Below the pieces are notes generated by a model. That model worked only from the letters and a program-made list of their open reading frames with translations, was not told where the DNA came from and made no database searches. Below are positions 48,875 to 58,419 of a DNA stretch of 64,000 nt, in pieces. The stretch covers positions 744,001 through 808,000 of the forward strand of contig NZ_FOZG01000002.1 of assembly GCF_900113315.1 (NCBI RefSeq), read 5' to 3'. Origin of the DNA: Sphingomonas jatrophae (GTDB taxonomy: Bacteria > Pseudomonadota > Alphaproteobacteria > Sphingomonadales > Sphingomonadaceae). The first letter of the stretch is position 1. Every line of letters starts with the position of its first letter. Made by a program: the position numbers and the translations under genes.

Positions 48875-49407
48875 TACTTCTTCTTCCCTTCCTTGCGGAA
48901 GATGAACTCGCCGGCATACTTGATGCCCTTGCCCTTGTAGGGCTCGGGCTTGCGCCAGCGGCGGATCTCGGCGGCGAATTGGCCCACCACCTGCTTGTCG
49001 ATGCCGGTGATGTTGATCGTCGTCTGATCCGGCGTCGCGACCGTCAGGCCCTCCGGCACATCCAGGTCGACGTCGTGGCTGTAGCCGAGCTGGAGCTTCA
49101 GCTTCTTGCCCTGCGCGTTGGCGCGGTAGCCGACGCCGGTGATCAGCAGCTGCTTGGTGAAGCCCTGCGTCACGCCCGTCATCAGGTTCTGCACCAGCGT
49201 GCGCTGCATGCCCCAGAAGGAGCGCGCGCGCTTGGTCTCGTTCGCCGGCTGGACGGAGACGTTGCCGTCCTCGACCGCATAGCTCACCTCGTCGGCGAGC
49301 GGCAGCGTGAGCGTGCCCTTCGGGCCCTTGACGCTGAGCGTGCGGCCCTCGATGCTGGCGGTGACGCCGGCCGGCACGGGGACCGGCTTCTTGCCGATGC
49401 GGCTCAT
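48874..49407 (-). CDS. rplF: 50S ribosomal protein L6 (uL6)
   Basis: 177 aa with the duplicated L6 fold; [15 protein letters not shown] at the start and [20 protein letters not shown] at the end. Its start ATG overlaps the rpsH stop by 1 base. Confidence 0.97.
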   Translation of the reverse strand: MSRIGKKPVPVPAGVTASIEGRTLSVKGPKGTLTLPLADEVSYAVEDGNVSVQPANETKRARSFWGMQRTLVQNLMTGVTQGFTKQLLITGVGYRANAQGKKLKLQLGYSHDVDLDVPEGLTVATPDQTTINITGIDKQVVGQFAAEIRRWRKPEPYKGKGIKYAGEFIFRKEGKKK

Positions 49408-49802
49408 CAGAAGACCTCCGCGAGAACCTCGCCGCCGACATTCTGCTCGCGCGCTTCCGCGTCGGACAGAACGCCACGGGGCGTCGAGACGATGGTGATG
49501 CCAAGGCCGTTGCGGATCCGCGGCAGCTCCTGGCTGCCGGAATAGACGCGACGGCCGGGCTTGGAGACGCGGGCGATGTGCTGGATCGCGGGCTGGCCCT
49601 CGAAATACTTCAGCTCGATGCGCAGGCCTTCATGGCCGCCCACCTCTTCGTCGCCATAGCCGCGGATATAGCCTTCGCGCTGGAGCACATCGAGCACGCG
49701 CGCACGAAGCTTCGACTTCGGGCTCGTGACGCTGTCCTTGCGGGCGCGCTGGCCGTTGCGGATGCGGGTGAGCAGATCGCCCACGGGATCGGTCATCGAC
49801 AT
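49407..49802 (-). CDS. rpsH: 30S ribosomal protein S8 (uS8)
   Basis: 131 aa. [18 protein letters not shown] and the C-terminal [20 protein letters not shown] are diagnostic. Translational repressor of the spc operon in E. coli; whether that holds here is not visible. 10 bases after rpsN. Confidence 0.97.
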   Translation of the reverse strand: MSMTDPVGDLLTRIRNGQRARKDSVTSPKSKLRARVLDVLQREGYIRGYGDEEVGGHEGLRIELKYFEGQPAIQHIARVSKPGRRVYSGSQELPRIRNGLGITIVSTPRGVLSDAEAREQNVGGEVLAEVF

Positions 49803-49812
49803 AAGGTAGCCC

Positions 49813-50118
49813 TCACCAGCTCGACTTGGTGACGCCGGGGATCATGCCACGGGTGGCAAGTTCACGGAGCATCACGCGGGCGAGGCGGAATTTGCGGTAA
49901 TAAGCGCGCGGACGGCCGGTCACCTCGCAGCGGTTGCGCACGCGGGTCGGGTGCGCATTGCGCGGCAGCTCGGCCATCTTCAGGCGCGCGATGAGACGCT
50001 CGGTCTCGTCGAGCGACTCGTCGTTCGCGATCGCCTTCAGCTTCGCGAACTTCGGCGCATACTGCTTCACCAGCTTCTTGCGCCGCTCGTTCTTGTTGAT
50101 CGAACTCAGTTTCGCCAT
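49813..50118 (-). CDS. rpsN: 30S ribosomal protein S14 (uS14), zinc-free form
   Basis: 101 aa long form with only one of the cysteines ([16 protein letters not shown]) and the usual end [10 protein letters not shown], so it does not depend on zinc. 26 bases after rplE. Confidence 0.97.
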   Translation of the reverse strand: MAKLSSINKNERRKKLVKQYAPKFAKLKAIANDESLDETERLIARLKMAELPRNAHPTRVRNRCEVTGRPRAYYRKFRLARVMLRELATRGMIPGVTKSSW

Positions 50119-50144
50119 GGACTTAAGCTCTCTTCCTTAACGCC

Positions 50145-50741
50145 TCAAGCGGCCTGCTGGGCCGGCTCGGGAGCCGACGTGCCCTGGGGCAGCGGGAACG
50201 GGAAACCGAACAGACGGAGCAGCTCGCGCGCTTCCTCGTCGGTGTTGGCGGTGGTCGTGACGATCACGTCCATGCCGCGGATCTTGTCGACCTTGTCGTA
50301 GCTGATCTCGGGGAAGATCAGCTGCTCCTTGAGGCCGGTGGCGTAATTGCCACGGCCGTCGAACGACTTGTCGCTGAGGCCGCGGAAGTCGCGGACGCGC
50401 GGCAGCGCGATCGTGACGAAGCGGTCGAGGAACTCGTACATCCGCTCGCGACGCAGCGTCACCTTGCAGCCGATCGGCATGCCTTCGCGCAGCTTGAACT
50501 GCGCAATCGACTTCTTGGCCTTGGTGATGACGGCCTTCTGGCCGGCGATCGCGGTCATTTCTGCCGCGGCCTGCTCGACCTTCTTCTTGTCCTGCGTCGC
50601 TTCGCCGACGCCCATGTTCAGCACGATCTTGTCGAGCTTGGGCACCTGCATCGGGTTGGCATAACCGAACTTCTCGGTCATCGCCTTGACGATCGTCTCG
50701 TCGTACAGCTTGCGCAGCCGGGGCGTGTAGCCGTCAGCCAT
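50145..50741 (-). CDS. rplE: 50S ribosomal protein L5 (uL5)
   Basis: 198 aa, 5S rRNA binding and P-site tRNA contact. [32 protein letters not shown] and [20 protein letters not shown] are conserved. Start overlaps the end of rplX by 8 bases. Short Pro/Ala tail. Confidence 0.97.
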   Translation of the reverse strand: MADGYTPRLRKLYDETIVKAMTEKFGYANPMQVPKLDKIVLNMGVGEATQDKKKVEQAAAEMTAIAGQKAVITKAKKSIAQFKLREGMPIGCKVTLRRERMYEFLDRFVTIALPRVRDFRGLSDKSFDGRGNYATGLKEQLIFPEISYDKVDKIRGMDVIVTTTANTDEEARELLRLFGFPFPLPQGTSAPEPAQQAA

Positions 50742-51054
50742 TGATCGTCTCCCCGGACTTGACGGCCACGCGGACCTTCTTGCCGTCCTGAACCTCGAAG
50801 CGGACGCGCGTCGGCTTGCCCGTCTTCGGATCTTCCAGCGCCACCTTGGACACGTGGAGCGGCGCTTCGATCCGCTCCAGCCCGCCCTGCGGATTGGCCT
50901 GGCTCGGCTTGCGGTGGCGGGTCGCGACGTTGACGCCGGACACGATGACCTTGCCCTCCTTCGGGAGAGCCTTGGTCACTTCGCCATGCTTGCCCTTGTC
51001 CTTGCCGGACAGGACGACGACCTTGTCGCCCTTCTTGATCTTCGCAGCAGCCAT
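50734..51054 (-). CDS. rplX: 50S ribosomal protein L24 (uL24)
   Basis: 106 aa with the KOW motif [20 protein letters not shown] and [20 protein letters not shown]. Assembly initiator of the large subunit. Start ATG overlaps the rplN stop (ATGA). Confidence 0.97.
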   Translation of the reverse strand: MAAAKIKKGDKVVVLSGKDKGKHGEVTKALPKEGKVIVSGVNVATRHRKPSQANPQGGLERIEAPLHVSKVALEDPKTGKPTRVRFEVQDGKKVRVAVKSGETING

Positions 51055-51425
51055 CACAGCACCTCGGGCGCGAGCGAGATGATCTTCATGTGGTTCTTGG
51101 CGCGGAGCTCGCGCACCACCGGCCCGAAGATGCGCGTGCCGATCGGCTCGCCGCTGTTCTTGTTGATGAGGACGGCGGCGTTGCCGTCGAAGCGGATGGT
51201 GGAGCCGTCGGGACGATGGATGTCCTTGGCGGTGCGCACGATCACCGCACGGTGAACGTCGCCCTTCTTCACCTTGCCACGCGGCGCAGCTTCCTTGATC
51301 GAGACGACGATCACGTCGCCCACGGTCGCGAAGCGCCGCTTGGAGCCACCGAGCACCTTGATGCACTGGACGCGCTTGGCGCCCGAGTTATCGGCCACGT
51401 CGAGGTTGGACTGCATCTGGATCAT
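51054..51425 (-). CDS. rplN: 50S ribosomal protein L14 (uL14)
   Basis: 123 aa. [20 protein letters not shown] and [20 protein letters not shown] are diagnostic. 16 bases after rpsQ and coupled to rplX. Confidence 0.98.
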   Translation of the reverse strand: MIQMQSNLDVADNSGAKRVQCIKVLGGSKRRFATVGDVIVVSIKEAAPRGKVKKGDVHRAVIVRTAKDIHRPDGSTIRFDGNAAVLINKNSGEPIGTRIFGPVVRELRAKNHMKIISLAPEVL

Positions 51426-51441
51426 GGTTCAGCCCTCCCGT

Positions 51442-51708
51442 TCAGGCGTGTGCGGCTTCGGGTGCGACATGCGTGTCGACCCGTTCGATGACCGTCCAAG
51501 TCTTGAGCTTGGAGATCGGCTTGCACTCCTCGATGCGGACCGTCTCGCCGGGGCGATACTGGTTCTCGGCATCGTGAGCATGATACTTCTTCGAGCGGCG
51601 GATGATCTTGCCGTAGAGCGGGTGCTTAACCTTCCGCTCGACGAGGACCACCACCGTCTTGTCGGTCTTGTCGGAGACCACCGTTCCGGTCAGCACGCGC
51701 TTCGGCAT
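51442..51708 (-). CDS. rpsQ: 30S ribosomal protein S17 (uS17)
   Basis: 88 aa OB-fold protein: [20 protein letters not shown] and [20 protein letters not shown]. Follows rpmC after 12 bases in standard S10 order. Confidence 0.97.
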   Translation of the reverse strand: MPKRVLTGTVVSDKTDKTVVVLVERKVKHPLYGKIIRRSKKYHAHDAENQYRPGETVRIEECKPISKLKTWTVIERVDTHVAPEAAHA

Positions 51709-51720
51709 GGCTGGCTCTCC

Positions 51721-51924
51721 TTACTTGCCCGACGCAGCGATGCGCTGCGCCTGGAGCGTCTTGATCTGCGCGATGGTGCGACGCACCTCGCGCACGCGGC
51801 TGGGCTTCTCCAGCTGGCTGGTCGCGGCCTGGAAGCGCAGGTTGAACTGCTCCCGCTTCAGCTCGCCGAGCTGATCCATCAGCTCGCTGTCGCTCTTCGC
51901 GGTGAGGTTTTCGATCTTCGCCAT
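51721..51924 (-). CDS. rpmC: 50S ribosomal protein L29 (uL29)
   Basis: 67 aa helical hairpin protein at the exit tunnel: LMDQLGELKREQFNLRFQAA and REVRRTIAQIKTLQAQR. 5 bases after rplP. Confidence 0.96.
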   Translation of the reverse strand: MAKIENLTAKSDSELMDQLGELKREQFNLRFQAATSQLEKPSRVREVRRTIAQIKTLQAQRIAASGK

Positions 51925-51929
51925 CTTTC

Positions 51930-52361
51930 TTACACGGCCTCGTGCACGGACTCGCCCAGGCGGGCGACGACCTTGGTCTTGATCGGCAGCTTCTCCATCG
52001 CACGCTCGAAAGCGACGCGGGCGAGCGGGCCGGGGACGCCGTCCAGCTCGAACAGGATGCGGCCGGGCTTCACGCGGGCGACCCAGAACTCAGGCGCGCC
52101 CTTGCCCGAGCCCATGCGGACTTCGGCGGGCTTCGACGAGACGGGCACGTCCGGGAAGATACGGATCCACAAGCGGCCTTGGCGCTTGATGTGGCGCGTT
52201 ATCGCGCGGCGGGCCGCCTCGATCTGGCGGGCCGTGATACGATCCGGCTCCATCGCCTTCAGGCCGAACGCGCCGAAGTTCAGCGCGGTGCCACCCTTGG
52301 CGTCGCCGTGGATGCGGCCCTTGAAGGCCTTGCGGAATTTGGTGCGCTTTGGTTGCAGCAT
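51930..52361 (-). CDS. rplP: 50S ribosomal protein L16 (uL16)
   Basis: 143 aa: [40 protein letters not shown] and [20 protein letters not shown]. Organises the A-site region. 11 bases after rpsC. Confidence 0.98.
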   Translation of the reverse strand: MLQPKRTKFRKAFKGRIHGDAKGGTALNFGAFGLKAMEPDRITARQIEAARRAITRHIKRQGRLWIRIFPDVPVSSKPAEVRMGSGKGAPEFWVARVKPGRILFELDGVPGPLARVAFERAMEKLPIKTKVVARLGESVHEAV

Positions 52362-52372
52362 CTCTCAGTTCC

Positions 52373-53086
52373 TCAGCGACGGCGGTCGTCGTCGCGTGCG
52401 GGGCGCACGCCGGAGGTCTGGGCCTCCATCATCAGGCGATCCTGCGCGAGCGGATCATGGCCGAGGATCTCGCCCTTGAAGATCCACACCTTGACGCCGC
52501 AGACGCCATAAGCGGTGTGCGCTTCGGCTTCGGCATAGTCGACGTTGGCGCGAAGCGTGTGCAGCGGCACCCGGCCTTCGCGATACCATTCGGTCCGCGC
52601 GATCTCCGCGCCGCCGAGACGGCCGGCGCAGGTGATGCGGATGCCCTCGGCGCCGAGACGCAGCGCCGACTGCACCGCGCGCTTCATCGCACGACGGAAG
52701 GCGATACGACGCTCGAGCTGATCGGCGACCGACTGCGCGACGAGCTTGGCATCGATCTCGGGCTTGCGGATCTCGACGATGTTCAGCGACACGTCGGACG
52801 AGGTCATCTTGCCGAGCGTGCGGCGCAGCTTCTCGATGTCCGCGCCCTTCTTGCCGATGATCACGCCTGGGCGCGCGGCATAGACGGAGATGCGGCACAG
52901 CTTGGCCGGACGCTCGATCACCACCTTGGAGATGGCGGCCTGCGGCAGCGACGACATGATGTGCTTGCGGATCTTCAGATCCTCAAGCAGCAGCCGACCA
53001 TAATCGGCGCCGTCGGCATACCAGCGGCTGTCCCAGGTGCGGTTGATCTGGAGCCGCATCCCGATCGGGTTGGATTTCTGACCCAT
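52373..53086 (-). CDS. rpsC: 30S ribosomal protein S3 (uS3)
   Basis: 237 aa with KH domain ([16 protein letters not shown]) and C-terminal [16 protein letters not shown]. mRNA entry-site helicase component. 1 base after rplV. Confidence 0.98.
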   Translation of the reverse strand: MGQKSNPIGMRLQINRTWDSRWYADGADYGRLLLEDLKIRKHIMSSLPQAAISKVVIERPAKLCRISVYAARPGVIIGKKGADIEKLRRTLGKMTSSDVSLNIVEIRKPEIDAKLVAQSVADQLERRIAFRRAMKRAVQSALRLGAEGIRITCAGRLGGAEIARTEWYREGRVPLHTLRANVDYAEAEAHTAYGVCGVKVWIFKGEILGHDPLAQDRLMMEAQTSGVRPARDDDRRR

Positions 53087-53087
53087 C

Positions 53088-53465
53088 TTACGCCTCTTCC
53101 TGCTCGCGCACGACCACGCGGATGCGCGCGAACGGCTTGATGATGCGGGTCGAACGGCCGCGGGCGCGGGTGGCGAACCGCTTCATCACGATCGACTTGC
53201 CGACGCTCGCCTCCTGAACGACGAGCGCGTCGACATCCAGATTGTGGTTGTTCTCGGCGTTCGCAATGGCGCTCTGCAGCACCTTGCGGACGTCCACCGC
53301 CATCGCCTTCTTGGAGAAAGCGAGGATGTTCAGCGCGTCGCCGGCCTTCTTGCCGCGGATCAGGCCCGCGACGAGATTGAGCTTGTAGGGGCTGCCGCGC
53401 ACGTTGGTGTTGACGGCAAGGGCTTCCTTGTCGCCCACCTTGCGGGGGGATGCAGGCTTGCTCAT
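53088..53465 (-). CDS. rplV: 50S ribosomal protein L22 (uL22)
   Basis: 125 aa lining the exit tunnel: [39 protein letters not shown] and the beta-hairpin [17 protein letters not shown]. Overlaps the rpsS stop by 1 base. N-terminus about 12 residues longer than in E. coli. Confidence 0.97.
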   Translation of the reverse strand: MSKPASPRKVGDKEALAVNTNVRGSPYKLNLVAGLIRGKKAGDALNILAFSKKAMAVDVRKVLQSAIANAENNHNLDVDALVVQEASVGKSIVMKRFATRARGRSTRIIKPFARIRVVVREQEEA

Positions 53466-53740
53466 CAGCGCTTGCCCTTCTTGTCGGCGGCGTGACCCGG
53501 GAAGTAGCGCGTGGGCGCGAACTCGCCGAGCTTGTGGCCGACCATGTCCTCGTTGACCGACACCGGCACGAACTTGCGGCCATTATAGACGTTGAACGTC
53601 AGGCCGACGAAGTCGGGGAGGATGGTGGAGCGGCGCGACCAGGTCTTGATCGGCGCGCGGGCACCCTGCTCGTTGGCAACCTGCGCCTTCTTCAGCAGGC
53701 TGAGCTCGACGAACGGGCCTTTCCAGACGGAACGGGCCAT
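53465..53740 (-). CDS. rpsS: 30S ribosomal protein S19 (uS19)
   Basis: 91 aa: [40 protein letters not shown] and [20 protein letters not shown]. Head protein contacting uS13. 3 bases after rplB. Confidence 0.98.
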   Translation of the reverse strand: MARSVWKGPFVELSLLKKAQVANEQGARAPIKTWSRRSTILPDFVGLTFNVYNGRKFVPVSVNEDMVGHKLGEFAPTRYFPGHAADKKGKR

Positions 53741-53743
53741 CGC

Positions 53744-54580
53744 TTACCTCTTCTTCTTCGCGTGACGCGACCGGATGATCATCTTGTCGGTCGACTTATT
53801 GTGGCGGGTGCGCGCACCCTTGGTCGGCTTGCCCCAAGGCGTGACCGGATGACGGCCGCCCGAGGTCCGGCCCTCACCACCGCCGTGCGGGTGGTCGACC
53901 GGGTTCTTCGCGACGCCGCGCGTCAGCGGGCGCTTGCCCAGCCAGCGGTTGCGGCCGGCCTTGGCGAGGTTCTGGTTGGCGTTGTCAGGGTTCGACACCG
54001 CACCCACCGTGCACATGCAGTCGGAGCGGACATAGCGCTGCTCGCCCGAGTTCAGGCGAACCATGACCATGCCCTTGTCACGGCCGACGACCTGCACATA
54101 GGTGCCCGCCGCCCGCGCGATCTGACCGCCCTTGCCGGGCTTCATCTCGACATTGTGGACGATCGTGCCGACCGGCGCCTGGCCGATCTCCATCGCATTG
54201 CCCGGCTTCACGTCGGTGCGCTTGGCGGCGACGACCTGGTCGCCCGCGGCGAGACGCTGCGGTGCGAGGATGTAGGCCAGCTCGCCGTCCTCATACTTCA
54301 CCAGCGCGATGAAGGCGGAACGGTTGGGATCATATTCCAGCCGCTCGACGGTGGCCGGCTGATCCCACTTGCGCCGCTTGAAGTCGACGTAGCGATACTT
54401 CTGCTTGTGGCCGCCCGCGATGCCGCGCGCGGTGGCGTGGCCCTGGTTGTTGCGGCCACCCGACTTGCGCTTGCCCTCGGTCAGCGCCTTGACGGGCTTG
54501 CCCTTCCACAGCGACGACTTGTCGACGAGGATCAGGCCACGCCGCGCCGGCGAGGTCGGATTATAATGCTTGAGCGCCAT
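53744..54580 (-). CDS. rplB: 50S ribosomal protein L2 (uL2)
   Basis: 278 aa. [40 protein letters not shown] and the peptidyl-transferase-proximal [20 protein letters not shown] with the conserved histidine. 1 base after rplW. Confidence 0.98.
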   Translation of the reverse strand: MALKHYNPTSPARRGLILVDKSSLWKGKPVKALTEGKRKSGGRNNQGHATARGIAGGHKQKYRYVDFKRRKWDQPATVERLEYDPNRSAFIALVKYEDGELAYILAPQRLAAGDQVVAAKRTDVKPGNAMEIGQAPVGTIVHNVEMKPGKGGQIARAAGTYVQVVGRDKGMVMVRLNSGEQRYVRSDCMCTVGAVSNPDNANQNLAKAGRNRWLGKRPLTRGVAKNPVDHPHGGGEGRTSGGRHPVTPWGKPTKGARTRHNKSTDKMIIRSRHAKKKR

Positions 54581-54581
54581 C

Positions 54582-54899
54582 TCAGCGCACCCCTTCCGTC
54601 ACGTCGATCGACTGGCCCTCGGCCAGCGTCACGATCGCCTTCTTGACGTCGGACCGCTTGTAATCGCGGCCCTTCCACTTCTTCGTCTTGCCCTTGACGA
54701 CGATCGTGTTGACGCCCGTCACGGACACGCCGAACAGCGCCTCGACCGCCGCCTTGATGGCGGGCTTCGATGCCTTGTTGGCGACCTTGAAGACGACCGC
54801 GTTCTGCTCCGAGAGCAGGGTCGACTTCTCGGTGATGTGCGGCCCCAGCACCACGTCATAGTGGGCGAGCTCGACCGCGCCGGCCTGCTTCTTAGCCAT
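54582..54899 (-). CDS. rplW: 50S ribosomal protein L23 (uL23)
   Basis: 105 aa: [20 protein letters not shown] and [20 protein letters not shown]; chaperone and SRP docking site at the tunnel exit. Start overlaps the rplD end by 8 bases. Confidence 0.97.
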   Translation of the reverse strand: MAKKQAGAVELAHYDVVLGPHITEKSTLLSEQNAVVFKVANKASKPAIKAAVEALFGVSVTGVNTIVVKGKTKKWKGRDYKRSDVKKAIVTLAEGQSIDVTEGVR

Positions 54900-55518
54900 T
54901 GAGGCGCGCCTCCAGCTTCTCGACCGCGGCGCGCGTCAGCACCAGCGTGTCATGCTTCAGGATGTCGTACACGTTCGCGCCGACCGCCGGCAGGAGGTTG
55001 ACCCCCCGCAGGTTGCCGCTCGCATTCGCGAAGGAGACGTTGAGCGCGTCGCCGTCGATCACCAGCGTCTTCACGCCGACGTTCAGCGCGGCGAACTGGC
55101 CCGCCAGCGCCTTGGTCTTGCCGGCTTCCACGTCGAGGCCGTCGACCACGATCAGGCTGCCGTCCTTGGCCTTGCTGCTGAGCGCCATCTTGAGACCAAG
55201 CGCCCGGACCTTCTTGTTGAGGCTCGGGTTGAAGTCACGCAGACGGGCGCCGTGCGCCTTGCCGCCGCCGATGAAGACGGGAGCGCGGCGATCGCCGTGA
55301 CGCGCCGTGCCGCCGCCCTTCTGGCGACCGAGCTTCTTGCCCGAGCGGGCCACGTCCGCACGCTCGCGCGTCGGACGGGCGGTGCCGCGGCGCTTCTCGA
55401 GCTGCCAGGTGACGACGCGGTGCAGGATGTCCGCACGCGGCTCGAGGCCGAAGATCGCGTCGGCGAGCTCGATGTCGCCGCCGGTCTCGCCGCCGAGGGT
55501 CTGAACCGAAACCTTCAT
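54892..55518 (-). CDS. rplD: 50S ribosomal protein L4 (uL4)
   Basis: 208 aa: [20 protein letters not shown] and the tunnel loop [20 protein letters not shown]. In gammaproteobacteria L4 represses its own S10 operon through the leader. Whether the leader before rplC here responds to L4 is an open question. 2 bases after rplC. Confidence 0.97.
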   Translation of the reverse strand: MKVSVQTLGGETGGDIELADAIFGLEPRADILHRVVTWQLEKRRGTARPTRERADVARSGKKLGRQKGGGTARHGDRRAPVFIGGGKAHGARLRDFNPSLNKKVRALGLKMALSSKAKDGSLIVVDGLDVEAGKTKALAGQFAALNVGVKTLVIDGDALNVSFANASGNLRGVNLLPAVGANVYDILKHDTLVLTRAAVEKLEARLNG

Positions 55519-55520
55519 GA

Positions 55521-56417
55521 TCAGCCCTCCTTCTGGCCGGGGTTGTTGGGGGTGGCGTTGTCGATGTCGTTCACCGAGCCTTCCGCCGGCGCATCGCTGG
55601 GCGCGCCGCCGTCAGGACCGGCCTGCGCATCCGCCGCAGCGACGCCGGCCTGCACCTCATCGGCGCCCGGCAGCGGCGGCAGCTCGTGCACGGCACCCGC
55701 ATCGACGAGGCCGGCCTCGGCATGTTCGATCACCGGAGCCTTGCGCTCCAGCAGACCCGCGGGGAACGGCGCATCGGCGTGACGATCGACCTTCGTCGCG
55801 TCCTTGACGAGCAGCCACGTGCCCTTGGAGCCGGGAACCGAACCGCGCACGAACAGCAGGCCGCGCTCGGCGTCCGTGCGGACGATCTCGAGGTTCTGCT
55901 GGGTGCGCTGACGGTCGCCCATGTGGCCGGCCATCTTCTTGTTCTTGAAGACCTTGCCCGGATCCTGGCGCTGGCCGGTCGAGCCGAGCGAGCGGTGCGA
56001 GACGGAGACGCCGTGGGTGGCACGCAGACCGCCGAAGCCCCAGCGCTTCATGCCGCCCTGGAAGCCCTTGCCCTGCGTGTGGCCCGACACGTCGACCAGC
56101 TGGCCGGCGACGAAATGGTCGGCCGACAGCTCGGCACCGACATCGAGCAGCCCGTCGGCATCGACGCGGAACTCCGCGAGGATCGCCTTTGGCTCGACCT
56201 CGGCCTTGCCGAAGTGGCCGCGCTGCGGCTTGGCGACGTTCTTCGCCTTCGCGGCGCCGGCACCCAGCTGAACTGCAGTATAGCCGTCGCGGTCGGCTTC
56301 CCGGCGGGCGACGACCTGCACGCCGTCCAGGTGCAGGACGGTCACGGGCACGTGCCGGCCATCCTCCTGGAACAGGCGGGTCATCCCCATTTTCTTCGCG
56401 ATCACGCCAGTGCGCAT
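55521..56417 (-). CDS. rplC: 50S ribosomal protein L3 (uL3) with a long C-terminal tail
   Basis: 298 aa against about 210 in E. coli. Core motifs: [40 protein letters not shown] and [20 protein letters not shown]. From about residue 215 an acidic Ala/Pro/Gly-rich tail follows ([20 protein letters not shown]), probably disordered on the ribosome surface. ATG 56417 is the canonical start, with GGGGAG upstream. First gene after a 247-base leader. Confidence 0.97.
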   Translation of the reverse strand: MRTGVIAKKMGMTRLFQEDGRHVPVTVLHLDGVQVVARREADRDGYTAVQLGAGAAKAKNVAKPQRGHFGKAEVEPKAILAEFRVDADGLLDVGAELSADHFVAGQLVDVSGHTQGKGFQGGMKRWGFGGLRATHGVSVSHRSLGSTGQRQDPGKVFKNKKMAGHMGDRQRTQQNLEIVRTDAERGLLFVRGSVPGSKGTWLLVKDATKVDRHADAPFPAGLLERKAPVIEHAEAGLVDAGAVHELPPLPGADEVQAGVAAADAQAGPDGGAPSDAPAEGSVNDIDNATPNNPGQKEG

Positions 56418-56439
56418 GATCCACTCACTCCCCAACAGA

Positions 56440-56600
56440 GGCCCGCAATCCTGCGGGCGTGCTCCAACGAAAAAGGCCCCGGTCATCCGGAGCCTCCAAC
56501 CCATGCCGAAATTCCCCCGCCCCGGGCTGGTTTTCACCGAAGGTGAAAGGCGGGGACTCGGTCGCCAGCGAGCTGGCCGGTATCCCTGTCACTCCCATCG
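56440..56600 (-). promoter_or_regulatory. Structured leader RNA upstream of rplC
   Basis: Read on the minus strand: hairpin GCCAGC/GCTGGC (56577-56564); a compound hairpin with outer stem CCCCGCC/GGCGGGG (56555-56549 with 56521-56515) enclosing UUUCACC/GGUGAAA closed by a CUUCGG-type loop (56548-56532); a terminator (56494-56470); and stem GCCCGCA/TGCGGGC (56458-56441). The arrangement suggests a cis-regulatory leader of the S10 operon. It does not obviously match the E. coli S10 leader. Confidence 0.55.
56470..56494 (-). terminator. Intrinsic terminator (attenuator candidate) before rplC
   Basis: Minus strand GGCTCCGG-ATGA-CCGGGGCC followed directly by TTTTT: 8-bp stem with one wobble, tetraloop and U tract. 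It lies 53 bases upstream of rplC and after the rpsJ terminator, so readthrough must be controlled. Confidence 0.7.
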
Positions 56601-56618
56601 TTTCCGGAGCAGCGCCCC

Positions 56619-56652
56619 AAAAACGAACGCGGGCAGTGAATCACCGCCCGCG
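56619..56652 (-). terminator. Intrinsic terminator after rpsJ
   Basis: Minus strand 11-bp stem CGCGGGCGGTG/CACTGCCCGCG (one wobble), 3-base loop, then TTCGTTTTT. Starts 12 bases after the rpsJ stop codon. Confidence 0.75.
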
Positions 56653-56664
56653 GAAGCCGGCCTA

Positions 56665-56973
56665 TTACGCCAGCTTGATCTCGACGTCAACGCCGGCCGC
56701 GAGGTCCAGCTTCATCAGCGCGTCGACGGTCTGCGGCGTCGGCTGCACGATGTCGAGCAGGCGCTTGTAGGTGCGAACCTCGAACTGCTCGCGCGACTTC
56801 TTGTCGATGTGCGGCCCACGGTTGACCGTGAACTTTTCGATGCGCGTCGGAAGAGGGATCGGACCGCGGATGAGCGCGCCGGTGCGGCGGGCGGTGTTGG
56901 CGATCTCGCCCGTGGCCTGATCGAGCACGCGGTGATCGAACGCCTTCAGGCGAATGCGGATGTTGCTGTCCAT
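56665..56973 (-). CDS. rpsJ: 30S ribosomal protein S10 (uS10, NusE)
   Basis: 102 aa: [40 protein letters not shown] and [20 protein letters not shown]. Also the antitermination factor NusE. It is flanked by an intrinsic terminator on each side, so it may be transcribed largely on its own from a promoter in the 65-base gap after the tuf terminator; a weak TTGAAC is there without a clear -10. Confidence 0.97.
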   Translation of the reverse strand: MDSNIRIRLKAFDHRVLDQATGEIANTARRTGALIRGPIPLPTRIEKFTVNRGPHIDKKSREQFEVRTYKRLLDIVQPTPQTVDALMKLDLAAGVDVEIKLA

Positions 56974-57037
56974 TGTCCCTACCGATGCGAAAGAGCCATG
57001 CCCCGTCCACAGTTGCCTGCGTTCAAGGGGCTTCCAT

Positions 57038-57078
57038 AAAAAGCAAACCGGCCGACACCCCGTAAGGGTGCCGGCCGG
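57038..57078 (-). terminator. Intrinsic terminator after tuf
   Basis: Minus strand 13-bp stem CCGGCCGGCACCC/GGGTGTCGGCCGG (one wobble), 5-base loop, followed by TTTGCTTTTTA. Begins 22 bases after the tuf stop. Separates the str operon from rpsJ. Confidence 0.85.
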
Positions 57079-57099
57079 CTCGTCAGGCTTGCGCCTATA

Positions 57100-58290
57100 T
57101 TACTTCGAGATCGAAGCGACAACCCCTGCACCGACGGTGCGGCCACCCTCACGGATGGAGAAGCGCAGGCCCTCCTCCATGGCGATCGGGGCGATCAGCT
57201 TGACGCCGAGCTGCACGTTGTCGCCGGGCATGACCATCTCGGTGCCCTCGGGCAGCTCGACGGTGCCGGTCACGTCCGTGGTGCGGAAGTAGAACTGCGG
57301 ACGGTAGTTGGCGAAGAACGGCGTGTGACGGCCACCCTCCTCCTTCGACAGCACGTAGACCTCGGAGGAGAAATCGGTGTGCGGCTTGATCGAGCCGGGC
57401 TTGCAGAGCACCTGACCACGCTCGACGTCGTCACGCGCCACGCCGCGCAGCAGCGCGCCGATGTTGTCGCCAGCCTGGCCCGAGTCGAGCAGCTTGCGGA
57501 ACATCTCGACGCCGGTGACGGTCGTCTTGCGGGTGTCCTTGAGGCCGACGATCTCGACTTCCTCACCGACCTTGACCATGCCGGTCTCGACACGGCCGGT
57601 CACGACGGTGCCGCGACCCGAAATCGAGAACACGTCCTCGATCGGCATCAGGAACGGACGATCGAGCGGACGCTCCGGCTGCGGGATATACTCGTCCACG
57701 GCAGCCATCAGCTTCAGGACGGCCTGCTTGCCGATCTCGTCGTTGGTGCCGTCGAGCGCCTTCACCGCCGAACCCTGGATGACGGGGATGTCGTCGCCCG
57801 GGAAGTCGTAGGAGGAGAGCAGCTCGCGGATCTCGAGCTCGACGAGCTCGAGGATCTCGGCGTCGTCGACCAGGTCGACCTTGTTCATGAACACGACCAG
57901 CGCCGGCACGCCGACCTGGCGGGCGAGCAGGATGTGCTCGCGGGTCTGCGGCATCGGGCCGTCCGTCGCGGACACGACGAGGATGCCGCCGTCCATCTGC
58001 GCGGCGCCGGTGATCATGTTCTTCACATAATCGGCGTGGCCCGGGCAATCGACGTGCGCATAGTGGCGCGCCTGGGTCTCATACTCGACGTGCGCGGTCG
58101 AGATGGTGATGCCGCGCTCACGCTCCTCGGGAGCCTTGTCGATGTTGGCATAGTCGACGAAGGTCGCGCCGCCGGTCTCGGCGAGCACCTTGGTGATGGC
58201 GGCCGTGAGCGACGTCTTGCCGTGATCGACGTGCCCGATGGTGCCGATGTTGCAGTGCGGCTTGTTCCGCTCAAACTTAGCCTTCGCCAT
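57100..58290 (-). CDS. tuf: Elongation factor Tu
   Basis: 396 aa GTPase delivering aminoacyl-tRNA. G1 GHVDHGKT at 19-26, G3 DCPGH, G4 NKVD, and the C-terminal [16 protein letters not shown]. Fourth gene of the str operon, 129 bases after fusA. The gap holds a strong hairpin and a possible internal promoter. Confidence 0.99.
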   Translation of the reverse strand: MAKAKFERNKPHCNIGTIGHVDHGKTSLTAAITKVLAETGGATFVDYANIDKAPEERERGITISTAHVEYETQARHYAHVDCPGHADYVKNMITGAAQMDGGILVVSATDGPMPQTREHILLARQVGVPALVVFMNKVDLVDDAEILELVELEIRELLSSYDFPGDDIPVIQGSAVKALDGTNDEIGKQAVLKLMAAVDEYIPQPERPLDRPFLMPIEDVFSISGRGTVVTGRVETGMVKVGEEVEIVGLKDTRKTTVTGVEMFRKLLDSGQAGDNIGALLRGVARDDVERGQVLCKPGSIKPHTDFSSEVYVLSKEEGGRHTPFFANYRPQFYFRTTDVTGTVELPEGTEMVMPGDNVQLGVKLIAPIAMEEGLRFSIREGGRTVGAGVVASISK

Positions 58291-58390
58291 TTGGTCCTAC
58301 CTTGCTTCGAATCTTTCGGGGGTGCGGGCGCACCCGCGAGAGAGCGCGCCCATAGCAGCTTTTTCGGCCGATACCAGCCTTCGGCGTCAC

Positions 58391-58412
58391 GGGGCCAGGC
58401 GAGCCTGGCCCC
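58391..58412 (-). other. Perfect hairpin between fusA and tuf
   Basis: 10-bp perfect stem GGGGCCAGGC/GCCTGGCCCC with a 2-base turn (4-base loop if the closing pair opens), 7 bases after the fusA stop. No U tract; RNA processing or stability element is the likeliest role. Confidence 0.5.
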
Positions 58413-58419
58413 GACTGCC

